Notes: generated by a model from the sequence alone, not told the origin. A DNA stretch of 51,808 nt from Welwitschia mirabilis (GCA_051453625.1 JBOZIK010000001.1:183603928-183655735), one strand, 5' to 3'. Shown: positions 1 through 12,500, numbered from the stretch's first letter. Program-made: numbers and translations.

Positions 1-2580
1 TTGATAGACTGTATGCTTTAATAATACATTTCAATTTGCACTAAAAATCATGAAGTTTAACATTTTAGTTTTGAATTTTAATTGACACTGATTATAGTGA
101 TAAGAAAGTGAAGTTTGTCTCTCTATTCATGAATTATTGTTAATATCTCAAATTTGATGTTATAGTACTTAAATATTAAATAAGAATTCTAATATATGAG
201 ATATTTCCAGGGCTTATAACATGTTGTGAGAAAGACATTGAGATTGTTAGTAAGGGAATAAATGGCTATAAATAAAAGAGAATTCATTTTTATTAAATAG
301 TTTTTTCCCCCTAAAAGAATACCAAATACAACATATAAAAATAAAATCAACGATATTAATGATATCCTCCTCTAACACAAATATTTCTCTTTACTATTCT
401 AGGTATAGAGGAATTTTCAATCCTTATAATTATTGATAAGCCAAACAAACTACTTTTCAAGGTGTGACACTAGTACAACCAACACCACAAAGGTAGTCAT
501 CATCTATAACTTATTTATCAAAGATGAAAAAATAGGATTTGATGGTGATCAGAGAAAAGTTTTTTATTTTGAAAAGGTTATAGTATAAAGGGAGCTAAAC
601 TTACACATATAGACAAGAAACATAAAGAAAGTAAATATTACCTAAAAAGAATGCTTATTAAAACATTAATAGTAGTTGATTTTGTATACAATAGGCTAAT
701 TAATTACTAGTACAAAATCACACCTACCAAGGAAGTATAACTTTTTGAAGGAAAAATCAATGCATCACAAATAGTACCATTTGTTTCCAAGTCAAGTGGT
801 CATTCATTGGTAAAGCAAGTAGCATTAGCAATGTCAAGGATCTCTCTGTATGAAATGGATTGTACATAGAAGGTTATTCCTAATCATATATTTATAAAAG
901 AAGCTATGCTTCCATTTGATAAATTTCAAAGTTCTAATATAGTTATGGGTCTAGAAATTCATAGCACAAGAGAGGTCATGGATATTAATTTCAAATTTAC
1001 ATTAGAATTTGCAAAGGCACAAGTTGTGGCAAATCAAAAATTGCCTAAATTTACCATAGTTTTTATAAGTTTAAATGATTTAATAAAGTTACATTTAAAA
1101 GTTATTACAAAAGGTTTTATCTATCTTCATTTTGATAGATGGTATAGCAATTGCTTTAGAATGAGATGGTGCTCCTATTATTAGAGTTTTAAAGTTTTAT
1201 AAATCTCATTTCAATGTAGTTTATATGGTTGTTAATGGCTAGATATAGTTGATGGTGATTACTAACTTTGGAGATCCTTTAGATTAAATAGATGGATATA
1301 AGTTAAGGAGGAAGAAATTGGTGCAAAAAATACTAATTATAATGACACTTTATAGGGAACTAGCCAACATTTAAGAAATTAAGAATTTGAAGAATGATTC
1401 TATGATGATGCTTTCCCTACAAGACTATTTTACTAATTAAAAGTTAGAAGGAATAACCAAAACATCAAGGAAATACATAAGAAGGCTGAATAATGTAAAT
1501 TCTAGTCTTGAACAAGGATTCCCTTATTTACATAGTTTATTACACGTGTTACCTTGTAGAATGATCTTAAAATTCTTTTAGTTCAGAATAGAGATTNNNN
1601 NNNNNNTAAAGCAAAATCCAATACAAGTGCATGTAAGAGATATCTTTAACAAAATAGCTTAAAGATAGTAATGGTAAAAGAAAATTACAGGAGCTTAAAA
1701 CACAGCTTATATCCATTCTTATGAAGGCCTTAAATTTCATTATATATTGCATATTAAACATGCACTTATAGAAATTAAGACTGAAGATATAAAAGAAATT
1801 ACTAATGGCATCCTTTAAGATGAATTTGGGCTAAATGCCAAAACCACACATATGGACCTAACAGTCCTTTGACATAAGTAGAAAAAGATAAATTGGATGT
1901 CCATTTGAGGAAGAGTAAGAACTAAATTCAAGAAGTTAATATTAAAGATGCCATTAAGGTTTTTAATCATTAGATCCAAATATTTTAACCATGAATCCTT
2001 ACCTCTATTTTTAATGTCCAATTGTGGATGCTACTAGAACTTATATGAGACAACAAGATTGAGAAATCCATTGAATTTGTAAGGCTAGAATTGGAACCTT
2101 AGGCTAAAGAAAATAATGACTTTTAAATTGAAATAGAAAGAGCCTTTGGAATTCTGGTAGTGGGTAAATTAGTAGAGCATTTAATTAACTTGTTACTCTA
2201 TCATCCTCAATGCTAAAGCTAAGATAATAACATGATCAATGTAATCTTATAAAGATAAAGTTACCATCAAGAGGACTTACTATCTAGGCTCATCTAAATG
2301 CTAGTATTTACTATACATAAGCTATGCTCATATTTCAAGTCTTATAGTGATCCTCAAATTTCTACATAGATGGGTTTTAATGAATAAATGAAACAAATTA
2401 CTTCTCTTTAAGATTTTATAGATTTATTTACATACTAAACATTACTTATCCAAAATGACTTTTAATCTGTATTGCTATAAAAATTATCTTATAATAGTTT
2501 GGTATTTAAATGATGAACTTGCACAAACTAGTTGGTGAACAAGCATAAAGAAGAAATGATGAAGTAGTTTTCTTTCTTTT
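1..2580. other. Anonymous AT-rich DNA, no gene recognised
   Basis: I see no recognisable gene, LTR or RNA here. A short open frame at 906-1184 (+) encodes 92 residues that match no family I know. The sequence after it keeps a loosely protein-like composition but is full of stops, so it may be a very old retroelement remnant. A 10-base N run sits at 1597-1606. Short minus-strand frames at 1567-1761 and 1815-2021 look like chance openings in AT-rich DNA. Confidence 0.5.
1597..1606. other. Short N run (10)
   Basis: No duplicated flanking sequence was seen on either side. Confidence 0.95.
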
Positions 2581-2584
2581 CTAG

Positions 2585-2890
2585 TTTTACCTACAAGACT
2601 TGAATTTTTCTTTGCTTTTATCAAGTTCAACAAAGGTATCTTTGAGTTGGATCTCAAGTTCTTTATTCATTATTATTTAATTCTTTGATTTGTTATTTAA
2701 TAATTCCATGAATTCCTTTGTGGCTATAAGTTAAACCTCCAAATCTGTAATTTTTCGTTATGAATTATAGAGTTGACTCTTAATGGAATCATGATTTTTA
2801 TTTATCAATTTAAGTCTTCCATCCAAATCCTAATTTTTTGATCATAGAAAAGCAAGATCATTTTTCAGAGTGTAAATTTACTCATTTAAT
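2585..2890 (-). pseudogene. Remnant of a coiled-coil protein, probably copia gag C-terminal part
   Basis: Read on the minus strand, this stretch gives a charged, leucine- and lysine-rich heptad-like sequence. Readable pieces include ITDLEV, ATKEFMELLNNKSK and KELEIQLKDTFVELDKSKE. Two or three stops and at least one frameshift interrupt it. Such Lys/Glu/Leu coiled coils are typical of the C-terminal half of Sirevirus-type Ty1/copia gag proteins; a gag remnant in sire-E1 (33178-33420) has similar character. No zinc knuckle or protease is visible next to it, so family membership is inferred from composition only. It could instead be a fragment of an unrelated host coiled-coil gene. Confidence 0.4.
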
Positions 2891-3435
2891 TATGATATTA
2901 ATAGATACCTTTTTGATGTTAACTTCTAGGACTCGTTAGGCTTATCTTAGGATCTCTAAAGTAGGCTCTAACTCAACTAAATTGGGCCTACAAATTCAAC
3001 ATTGTAATAAGTCTAAAAATATATGTTCCTTTTAAGATCATTTGTTATTACATCTATTATGGTTGATACATCTTTAAGAGAAAAGAAGTTATTTGCAGTC
3101 AACCCTATTCCCTTGCTGATATCAACCTTTCTATATTATTACATATATTTGCATTTTTATACATCTAGTTAATTTTCTCACAAATATAGGCCTTGTTATA
3201 ATCAACCTTCTAAAGTAGCACTCTAAAACACCTATGAGTTAATGCAACGTATTCATTATCATCTACATATAAATAATATTGCTTACAAAGAAAATTTTTA
3301 AGAGGAAATGTCCATGAAGTATATTTTAACACTCCAAGACATATAATAGTATTAATAAATGGCAAAAGAGAATCACAATTATCTATTTTGTATTTTGTTT
3401 TTCAAGTTATACCTTTCGAGGTGTTTATTGGATAA
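2891..3435. other. AT-rich DNA without recognisable features
   Basis: No coding signature or repeat boundary was found. It may include internal sequence of the DNA transposon whose end lies at 3761, but I could not find the partner terminus. Confidence 0.4.
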
Positions 3436-3761
3436 AATGCCTTAAAAGGAATTATAAGGTGCTCATCTAATAAAATGTCTCAAAAATAGTTTTGAGTGTT
3501 CTAGTAGAGAAACACCTTAAAAAATGCCTTAAAAGACTTTTAAGTCATTTCTTTTAAAAACACCTCAAAAGGATTTTAAGGCATTAGTTTGAAAAATGCC
3601 TTAGAAGGCAAGCTTTTTAGGGCATTTTTAGTTAAATACCTTAGAAATGCCTTAAAAGCCTACGCGAGGCTTTTTAGACGTTTTATGAAGAAATGCCTTA
3701 AAACATTTAAGGCATTTTTAGGCCTTTAGAAATGCCTTAAAAGCCTATATCTCTTGTAGTG
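3436..3761. mobile_element. Probable CACTA DNA transposon end with subterminal repeats
   Basis: A motif close to AAATGCCTTAAAAG occurs about ten times within roughly 325 bases, in both orientations (ATGCCTTAAAA and TTTTAAGGCAT). It stops at 3751-3761 with CTCTTGTAGTG, the reverse complement of CACTACAAGAG. Plant CACTA (En/Spm) elements begin CACTACAAGAA and carry dense short subterminal repeats in both orientations that bind their transposase. Terminus and repeats together therefore fit the right-hand end of a CACTA element. The opposite terminus was not found upstream, so the element may be truncated, and no transposase frame is visible. The expected 3-bp target duplication cannot be tested with one end. 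Confidence 0.55.
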
Positions 3762-6730
3762 ACATGATGCATTTTATGATGTTTTATACTTCTAAGAGTG
3801 AGTTTAAGAATTCTTACTTAGACATCATCTTCAAAAACCTCTATATTAGAAGAATCCTTGATGAGTAATGGAAAACTATCTAAGACAATTACAACTAGCC
3901 TCATCATATCTTGAGAATCTTTTATATTTTGATTTAAGATAATAGAAACTAGGCTTTAGTTACTGCAAGTATCTAGTTGCTTTTCTAACTAATAAATGAA
4001 ATAACTTAAGTGACAATAAAATATCATTATGAAAAAGAAAATCAAAGAAAAAATTGACTTTAACATTCATATGTATGTAAAAAGAAAGATAAAAAATATT
4101 AATTTCATAACACTACTATTCTATTATAATATTAATAATGTACTTGAATATAGTTGAGTTTCTTGTAAATTTTTGCATTAATAAATCTATGAATGGATCA
4201 CATATTATAAAATAAAAAGAAATAATAACTTACATGTGGACACACATTATCAATTGAACTACTTCTAATAGTAAAATGAAAAGTGTGGAGAATGAAGGAA
4301 AATTAACTTGTACATTTAATTAATAAATCTTGTACTTACATTCATTTGTAATAAAGAAGTAAAAGTAAAGAAAAATTCAAATTACATAAACTAAGATAAA
4401 GAAACTAATTCAAATGCATTTAATAGAATTTTGGTAAAGAGGCCTCAAATGGATCTCATATTATAAAACCAAATTGAATATGTAACAAAGAAGCACTAAA
4501 AACAATCTTTCTTGTAGAGAAAACATAAGTATAAAAAGAATTAAGTCAATGTTGTTAAATGGATTACAACATCCAAACTTTCCTTTCCAATAAAAATGGT
4601 TATATTTATAATGCACTCTCATGGGAAAATTTGGAAAAATTATAATAAAATCATTCAAATCAAATATGGCTTGAAGTATTTGGAATATGAATTGATTTAG
4701 TACTATTTTCATCCTTTGACTTCTTATTAATTTCTTAAAATTTCATATCAGTAAGTCCATTACTTATTGTTAACATGTGCTAAATCTTCAATGCTTATCT
4801 TGGGTATCATAAGTAGCTAAATTTTTGTTTTCAAGTAATAAACATAGATATATCACCATTTGATCATAGAACGTGCATTATTTTTATGTAATAGATTCAC
4901 AACTATATCATGTATTTATTTTCATTAATTGGATATAACCCTTATTATCATAGACATAGGCAGTAAGCTTGTAACCAAATAGAAAATAATATTATCATTT
5001 TATAACATTTTTTAGAATAATTTAATTTGAAATATATTTTCTTTCAAATGAATTTGTGAAGATCATTTAAAGCCTTTCTTCTTTATATTTCAAGGTTTCA
5101 TCATGTTTTAAAATTGAAATTTTGTAATGATATCATCATAGTCTCCCCTTTTTATTTTATGATGATCCCTTTATCACATAATAACTAACATTAAATTTTT
5201 GATCCCATTTAATCAATTCATAATAGAGTAAGAGATTACTAAAAAAAATCATTTTTAAATTATTTAAAAATTCTTTTATTTTATTCATGTAAAAATCAAA
5301 TATATAATGTAGGATTACAAAGAATGAATTAGAAAATTATAAATCATTGTCATTATTCTACTTGCATAAATAAAAAAAGCAAAATACAAATTTAAGTAGT
5401 TTTCATTTCTTAAGATTCTTCTCTCTCTTCTAGCAGTGTGGGATTTTCATGCATTCAACCTTAAGTCCCATATGAATTTTTATTTCTCTTATTTTATAGA
5501 TGAGGTTGGCTACTTTGAGATCCAAGGCTTACAACTAGTTTTATAAATGTTGGATGTTCCCTTTAATTTTCTAAAACTACTTCATGAGAGATATTATGAG
5601 GGTGATATTTAAATAAGAAGGTGGTTCTTCTAGAGATTATATTTTGCCTTACTGTATGAGGTGAATTTTATTTATGTCTCCTTTTAAAAAAGTACCCATT
5701 TGTGTTTCTACCTCATGAGTTGGCTTGAGAACATTTTTGGCCCTCAAAAGAGCATTTCTTAGGAAATTTATAATAATAGAAAATTAAAATACTAATTTTA
5801 TGAATTTAATAATATACATAAAATTTATGCCTTTACATTCTATAAAGATAACACCGCTCTAATGTGAAATGTCATAAGGTTAACTATGTGTTTTGTGATA
5901 TGAATGTTAATGGTAATAAGTATAAACAAGATACTTATCAAAGAAGAAAGAGTTAGCATGGATAAACCTTTCTGAAAAACTAAAGCTAAATCATCAAAGA
6001 CAACCTCATCTCTTATAAGAGCTATAAAAACTTATTTTCTACCCACTCATACCTTAATGAATGTATAAGAATTTACTCTTAGATGGAATGCTATAATTTT
6101 TCTATATAAATCCTTTTATGATTTAATTTTTGTGTGGCTTACAAAGGATTGAATGCTAATTTTCGATTACAGCTAATTCGTTCTTCATTGATAAGATGCT
6201 TGTAATGTTTGATAATCCTATAATAGAAGTCTCTACCTTAACTAACATTAAACTCTTTTTATGTTCCATTGACAAACTAAATCAAGCTGTGATGATAATT
6301 TTCTACATAATTTCAGGCTAAACTATTTCTACCATTTAGAGCAATTACATTCTAGAATGATTGTAATCTTTTAGTATAACTTTCTTTTTCTATTATCAAT
6401 TATGTAGTAGTGATTGTGGTAGCTTATGTGGTAGGAGGCTGAGTGGTAGAAGGCTGTGTGAAATCATGCATAGTTAGGCTACTACTACTCCTTCTATTAT
6501 ATGTGGACTATTTGGCCTAGAACATATTAAGATTATTATCATAGGCCTTCATTATTATAGTAAAATAGTGAATCTAAATTAAATAAGAAATATATTTAAA
6601 AAAGAATGAAAAGAAAAAAAGAAAAATCAAATATGAAAATTTTTAGCTTGGAGAAAATACCTTTATTGTGTGCTTCTAATAAGTTCCATAGTTTTAAATC
6701 TAAAGAAGGAAATTGCTAGTTTTAGTAAAT

Positions 6731-6902
6731 CTAATTTTAACTAGATGATGTTAAAAGCTTAAAATAACATAGGATAACTTGAATAAAGAAAAATAATTTT
6801 AAAAAAATCCAAAACCTAATTTCAACTAGATGATGTTAAAAGCCTTAAAATAACACAGGATAACTTGATTTGGTAAATAAATTAAAAAAAAAGCCAAAAC
6901 CT
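6731..6902. repeat. Two-copy 85-bp tandem duplication
   Basis: The segment from 6731 (beginning CTAATTTTAACTAGATGATG) is repeated from 6816 (CTAATTTCAACTAGATGATG) with an 85-base offset. The copies share the downstream AAAATAACA and GGATAACTT blocks and a few substitutions separate them. Confidence 0.8.
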
Positions 6903-7341
6903 ATTTTGAATGGAAATGAAAACAATAAAAAATAATGGACCTTACACATGATGATGATGTCCAAAGTAGGCATTCTTATCTTAATACGTTGATGTTTGGA
7001 CTAGTTAAATTTGACGTTAACAAGTAGCAAGTAAAATGTAATTTTGAAATGTGGTTTTAATATAATTTGTATTTTATTTATATTTTTTAATTTTAATCAA
7101 TGTTGCACAATGAAATAGGATTGTGATAAGCTATCTGAAGATTTTGACCCATTAATGACATTTGGAGTATGTATAAATTACAATATCACTTTAGTTATCA
7201 TATTATGATAGCCTACAATAGTTCCTAAAAAAATTCCTAGGTTTTTATTACTTGTATGATTTATTATGATTTAGAGAGTAATAAGTGGCACTTATTACAC
7301 ATTAACAACCTTCTTTGTTAAGATCACTAAATTCGTAACGT

Positions 7342-7375
7342 GTTCTATTAGGATGCGATGAGTCTGTAATAGAAC
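7342..7375. repeat. Short perfect inverted repeat
   Basis: GTTCTATTA at 7342-7350 is followed 16 bases later by its reverse complement TAATAGAAC at 7367-7375. This could form a small hairpin. Such repeats are common in AT-rich DNA, so no function is claimed. Confidence 0.6.
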
Positions 7376-7994
7376 TTTTAATTGGTGATGAATTGTAATA
7401 TTATTATTTCTTTATTGTTATTTTTATTATTAACTATCATTTCATTTTTTTTATTATATTTATTTATCTTTTTTTAATAATTTTTTTCTAGTAATTAAAA
7501 ACTGCATATCTTACACTATAAATATCTTGAAAGGGATAGTCCTATTTACTTCTTATGTACTTAATTACTCAATTTCATGAAATGAAATAAATAGTAGCAT
7601 GTAAGAGACCTAAGATAACAATGTTGACATTTCACTAGATTGTCTTCATAGAATCTAAATAAATGTTCTATCATGGGTAAAGCTTATTTAATCATAAATT
7701 TTAATTGATAGAATTAAACCTTCATTTAATAAAAGCTATATTATTCATGAATTTAAAACTTTGTTATCATATAAAGTAAGAGAATTGTCATCACATAATA
7801 ATTTAAGTTATGGATTTGAATTCTGATTAAAAGCATAAGTGCTATCATTCAATAATTCAAAACAACCAAGGAATCACTAGAACACAAGATTACAAATCAA
7901 GTTATAAGATTGATAATTCATAAGGCATAATTCCACAAAGTTGTAAATAAAAATGCAAGATTACAGAGAAGTGCACATAGTCACATGAAAGTTT

Positions 7995-8042
7995 ATAAGA
8001 TCATAAGTGAATAAGAAATTTAATAAGATCATAAGTGGATAA
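7995..8042. repeat. Short direct duplication, 28-bp period
   Basis: ATAAGATCATAAGTGAATAA at 7995 recurs as ATAAGATCATAAGTGGATAA at 8023. Related AAGATTA and ATAAG words surround it, which suggests replication slippage. Confidence 0.6.
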
Positions 8043-9396
8043 AAAAGTACACAAGATTAAAGTAACTAAGAATGCAATATAACATTAAGGTTACAACAAG
8101 AAATAAATTATAGTAAGGAAAATAATAGTAGAAATTTCCATTAAGAAATGTACATATTTATGAACTAACTAACTTACACACCTATTTAATTAGCTTATTC
8201 TATTTTAGATTTTAGGTTTAAGCCTTAAGTCTAAACCTTGTACTCACCATACAGGGAGGAGTTATCTTTTTCTTGAGAATTATCTAGACTTAAATCCATA
8301 ATTTGATCATAAATTATTATATTCTCATATCATCTAGTTGAGAATTCTTAACAAACCATGAAACTGAGTTATAGAAAATGAATATCACATTAATAAATCA
8401 TATTTCTCCACTTCTTATATAGTTTTTATAAGAAAATAATGCCCTTATGCTTGTCCTAAGTACTAATAATGTTAAAATCACATCATCAAAAAGGCCATTA
8501 ATTAAGAAAGTAATAATGTTGTTAAATTCTTTCATTTGAGTATTGCAAAGGAATGTATTATAAACCATTTATACTTAACTTAGTAAATAGGTAACATTTA
8601 CATTAAATGTTTATGAAAGAATGAGTACTTAACCCCTTCTTAAGATTTCTTAAACTTTTAGAAAATGATCAAATTAAACATTATTTTGAGAACAACCAAA
8701 AGAAGTAGATTTCAAGTTGTATATTTCATAAGTCTAGAAAAGAAATCAAGAATTCATGAAACTATTCTAAAGTGAAAACAAGATTTCTAAAATATTTATA
8801 AATGGTGATATAAAGAAAAAAATAATACTACATGAAAATATGTTTTATGAGATATGAATAATCAAAAATTAATTTTATAGGAGTTCACTATTTTAGGTCA
8901 ATATAATGAGTAATAATGTTAAAAATTAAATAATAAATGCATGTTATTAATTTAAGATGTAATTACACATAATTACTACTTCTCCAATGATGATCTAATT
9001 AACTTTTAAAATTAAACATATCAATTAGTAAGGGTATATAATTGTGATGAATATTCATACTATTCTAGAAGCACAATAAAATAAATTATGCACTCTCTTG
9101 TTATGTGCACTCTAAATATTTTTATTGGATGACACAAAAGTCTTAAAATTCTAAATTCTAATAATGAACTATGATGATGCAATAAAAAATACTATAGTAT
9201 AAGATACTAGCTTACTTATTAACATATCCATGAAAACAAATTATGTATTGCATGGAAGGATTAGTATTGGTGAATACAATGTAGGTAGGTTATTGTTTAA
9301 CTACCTAACTACTTATTACAATGCTCATTTTATTTATTATAAGTATGTAGGTTCTTATTATTTTACTTGAATATTTATCTATTTTCTTCATATATA

Positions 9397-9457
9397 TGTG
9401 AGTGTGTGTGTGTGTGTGGGTGTGGGTGTGGGTGTTGGGGTGGGTGGGTGGCTGGGT

Positions 9458-9496
<39 letters not shown>
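9397..9496. repeat. Compound GT / GGGTGT microsatellite with G-quadruplex potential
   Basis: An alternating GT tract flanks a G-rich core on both sides. The core at 9418-9459 contains seven runs of three or four G on the plus strand (9418-9420, 9424-9426, 9430-9432, 9437-9440, 9442-9444, 9446-9448, 9454-9456), separated by one to five bases. This satisfies the usual four-run G-quadruplex pattern, and the flanking (GT)n can adopt Z-DNA. Apparent Cys/Val or His/Thr open frames across it are artefacts of the repeat. Confidence 0.9.
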
Positions 9497-9498
<2 letters not shown>

Positions 9499-10180
9499 TT
9501 TCTTTTGAACATTACTTTCTTAGAGATAGTAGGTTCTTGTATTACTACTACACTTGTGAAGATCTCTTTTGTGAAATGCAATTAATATGATGTTAAAAAA
9601 AAAACAATGTAGGAAAAAATGATGAATGTATATTTATTGAATTTGTAATGTACAAAGTATGACATGAATTAGATAATAAAATTCATAATCAAAAGAAATA
9701 ACCATATCTTTTCATAATTTCACACATTTTATTGTTAAAAAGGATGACATAATTTTCATGTTAACCACATAAACATAAGCAAGTAACATTAAGGAAAAAT
9801 TGGTTATGAATTATAATTCTAAGAATTTTAAAAGATGTTAATAGATAACAAAACAAATGTATAGATGAAATAATTTAATAAAATATGTTAATTCAAAAGA
9901 TGACATAGATAGGGATACAATTATTAGATAGGGATACAATTATTAGAGGTAAAAATTTGAGAATTATACTCAAGCGGTTCTTTAATGTTTATGAAAAAAT
10001 GTTTATGAAAAAATCTTTTATCTTTTTTTCATGACATAATTTTAATTGTTAGACATTTATTATGAATTAAGTATCATTAATTATATTTTTGATGAATACA
10101 CTTCCATTATAAATTACCTTAGTTACCTTCAATGGACCTTCACATGTCATTGCTAATTTATAGGAAATTTATGTAACATA
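9497..10180. other. AT-rich DNA with two slippage duplications
   Basis: No gene was seen. A 19-bp unit (GATAGGGATACAATTATTA) occurs twice in tandem at 9908-9945. A 14-bp unit (GTTTATGAAAAAAT) occurs twice at 9987-10014. Confidence 0.6.
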
Positions 10181-11512
10181 TGTTGTAAAGTATTAGGAAA
10201 ATCCTAGTTTTGATAATATTAGTTGCTAAATAAATTATGTCTTATGTGTAGGATAATCAGTTAAATCTTTTAGGAAAGTTTCTCAAAATACATCTTCAAC
10301 TTAAAATACATCTTAAGATAGAAAGGCATCTTCAAAGATAGAATTCATTTGCAAAAAGGATGAAAGATGCGTCTCTCCTATTAAAGACATCTTAATAAAT
10401 TTAAAGTTTCAAAGACATATTTATCTAGTTAAGATGTTCAAAGTAAATTGATAATCCTTGGTAAAAGATGTCATGTAGTCTAAAGACATCTTCACTAATG
10501 AGAAAAGTCAATGACAAAAGACATCTTTAAGAATCAAAGACATCTTCTAAGAAGTTAACTTTATAGACCACCTAATAAGGTTTGTACGCTAGAGTAATGA
10601 TTATAGAAGGTTATAAATTATCTAATTCAAAGTTTGTCAACTTAGTATAAAGTTTAAAAAATATGTATACTAGTTGTAAGACATTTGTGACTGAAAGACA
10701 TCTTTAAATTCTAAAGACCTCTTTGACAAAAATAGCAGAAATTAGAAGTTAGCCATTACATAATAAAATATGATCATTTATTACTATTTGAACTAGTGTA
10801 AATGAAATCTAATGTCTATTTCAATAATTAAATAAATGAAAAACATGTTTCTGGTATAAAAGCCATGATATCAAATTAAGGATAGATCTAAATAAATTAG
10901 AAAAAGATTGTTGAACTATTACTAAATATACATAGCTGAATCATTACGAATTAAACATCTCTTATATAGTAACCTTACTGATAAATTTATTTAGAAGAGG
11001 GCTCTAGAAGGAAGAGATAAGATACATCATTTAACTTCATAATTTAGGCTTATTCTTCTTTGTTCTCTGACTTTGATACATTATTATGGACTTATTTGAT
11101 TTATCTAATCATTATTATGAGTATAATTTCTTTTTATAGACATTTTCTTTGAGGTCCCTTAATTAGGGATTTCAAGGTGTAAAGTAACCCTTATAAGAGT
11201 GTACATGCAATATCTTAACCAAGTTATTGTGGACACTTTATATTTCTAATTCATTGTATTCCTCGAGGGAAAGAGATTGCTACCTTATGAAGAGCATTTC
11301 ATATGATTGTAAGGTTAGTGATATTTTATAACCAATATTTGGATTGCAGATTAGTTATCTAAATATGTTAATAATATCTAGCCTCTAGTGTGCATGTACC
11401 CAAGTGGAAAAATCACATAAATTGGTAAGAATATAATTTTAGTTAGTAATTGTAATTTGATTATTTTATTAAGAGTGAATTCATCCCTCTCCTATGAGTT
11501 TAATGATACTTA
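10181..11512 (+). repeat. LTR of a plus-strand Ty1/copia element (copia-A)
   Basis: The right end is set by a degenerate primer-binding site that starts at 11515 after the sequence GATACTTAAG. The left end is placed at TGTTG (10181) because the length (about 1.3 kb) and the next block, TTTTGATAATATTAG, resemble Sirevirus-type copia LTRs. Within it, AAAGACATCTT-like words and their inverse AAGATGTC recur between about 10293 and 10722. The start is approximate (plus or minus tens of bases), and the other LTR of this element was not found. Confidence 0.55.
10293..10722. repeat. Cluster of AAGACATCTT / AAGATGTC palindromic motifs in the copia-A LTR
   Basis: About ten copies of a motif near AAAGACATCTT are spread over 430 bases, some in reverse orientation, for example AAAGATGTC followed closely by AAAGACATCTT around 10462-10492. 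Regularly repeated palindromes in the upstream part of the LTR are a known property of Sirevirus elements. This motif differs from the GTCGAC-type motif in the sire-E LTRs of this window. Confidence 0.6.
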
Positions 11513-11514
11513 AG

Positions 11515-11526
11515 TGGTATTAAAGT
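11515..11526 (+). promoter_or_regulatory. Degenerate tRNA-Met primer-binding site of copia-A
   Basis: TGGTATTAAAGT matches the standard copia primer-binding site TGGTATCAGAGC with three differences (C to T, G to A, C to T). It directly follows the LTR end and precedes the gag remnant. Confidence 0.6.
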
Positions 11527-11559
11527 AGATATTAAGATAATGGGTAAAACCATTGAGTA

Positions 11560-12210
11560 AATCATGAAAGAATTACCATCTGTCAGATCTATACTCTACA
11601 ATGGAATAAAATATGCCTATTGGAAGATGAGGATGTAAGAGTTCTTACAATATTTTTGAGTTTTAGATCTGGTAAATTATTAAAGATAGATATAAAGAAA
11701 TCTTAGAAACTATTAAATACTTAATTAAAAGTAGCATCACTCAAATTAAGCATAAAAAAAGAGGGAATGATGATGATAAAATAGCCCACATGTATGATTC
11801 AAGAGAAAAGATTATAATATACTTCACTCTTATCTTAGAATAATTCAATCATAGAATCTAATGCAAATGCAAAATCATCAAGAAGATCTAGAACATTCTA
11901 GAAGATATATATGATGAAACATCAGTGGTCAAGCAATCCAAACTATTGATTTGAATATGTCAATTAAAAAATTAAAAAATGAAATATGGAAAGAGAATTC
12001 ATGAATACATTGCTGGGAAATAAAAAATCCAAAAAATAGAACATAAGATTTTTCAAAAATGAAATATTATTTTTGTATATATTTAATTGAAGAGCTTACT
12101 TATAAAGTCAAGCACATCATTAGGATATTTACATATCCCTAGGCATGAGACCATAGTATGCATAAAAATCTTAGTAATTTATCGCTCAACATGGGAATAC
12201 ACTCTCTTTT
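11560..12210 (+). pseudogene. Broken Ty1/copia gag (UBN2-type) of copia-A
   Basis: Gag forms the virus-like particle that packages retrotransposon RNA. From 11586 the frame reads LYNGIKYAYWKMRM, the hallmark near the N-terminus of plant copia gag (consensus F-x-G-x-N-Y-x-x-W). Around 11880-11990 another frame reads NILEDIYDETSVVKQSKL, matching the UBN2-domain pattern of I-W-(N/D)-x-L followed by a V-K-x-S-K helix. A KILSNL block near 12170 fits the later gag helix. At least five stops and several frameshifts are present. Pol is absent: just beyond, the coding strand switches to the antisense copia-B element. Confidence 0.7.
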
Positions 12211-12500
12211 AAAAAAAAACTAAAGTGCTTAGGGGAAGACCTTGGGAATAAATCCTACAAAAAAACCTCTAGAAAGGAGCTATTATGTAAGAAAAGTACT
12301 TAGTTAAAGAAGTGATTAATTTATGACCATACATTCCATAGAAGATAGGCTTATTATATGGATTACACATTCCACTAGGCCAAAACATGTACTACACATC
12401 CTGTAGTATTAGGCCATAATTATAATACACATATTTAGTTTGAAGATCAAAAGTAACTTTAATTAGAGACTCAAAAGTCAAATGGAATCCACAATTTACA
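12211..12500. other. Junction between copia-A gag (+) and copia-B 3' end (-)
   Basis: No protein motif is visible. The words TACACATTCCACTAGGCC (about 12364) and TACACATCCTGTAGTATTAGG (about 12393) form a loose repeat. On the minus strand this stretch follows the end of the copia-B RNase H frame, so it may hold the copia-B 3' untranslated region or LTR. No clear LTR terminus was identified. Confidence 0.35.

Larger units (their letters stand above)
3762..9396. other. Long AT-rich decayed stretch with small tandem duplications
   Basis: No gene or element boundary was recognised. Small-scale structure only: an 85-bp direct duplication at 6731-6902, an inverted repeat at 7342-7375, and a 28-bp-period duplication near 7995-8042. 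A segment beginning AATGGATC and continuing CATATTATAAAA recurs near 4193 and 4449. The 83-residue minus-strand frame at 4461-4712 has no recognisable motif. The region is probably old transposon sequence mutated beyond recognition. Confidence 0.45.

Noticed and set aside
466-480. CACTAGTAC considered as the left terminus of the CACTA element ending at 3761
   Set aside because: It matches CACTACAAGA poorly, lacks the adjacent subterminal motif array, and the three flanking bases do not match those after 3761.
7342-7375. A microRNA or tRNA-like hairpin
   Set aside because: The stem is only nine base pairs and no conserved RNA feature is present; such repeats are frequent in AT-rich DNA.
9367-9590. 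Overlapping open frames rich in Cys/Val and His/Thr on both strands
   Set aside because: They are translations of the (GT)n/GGGTGT microsatellite and have no protein character.
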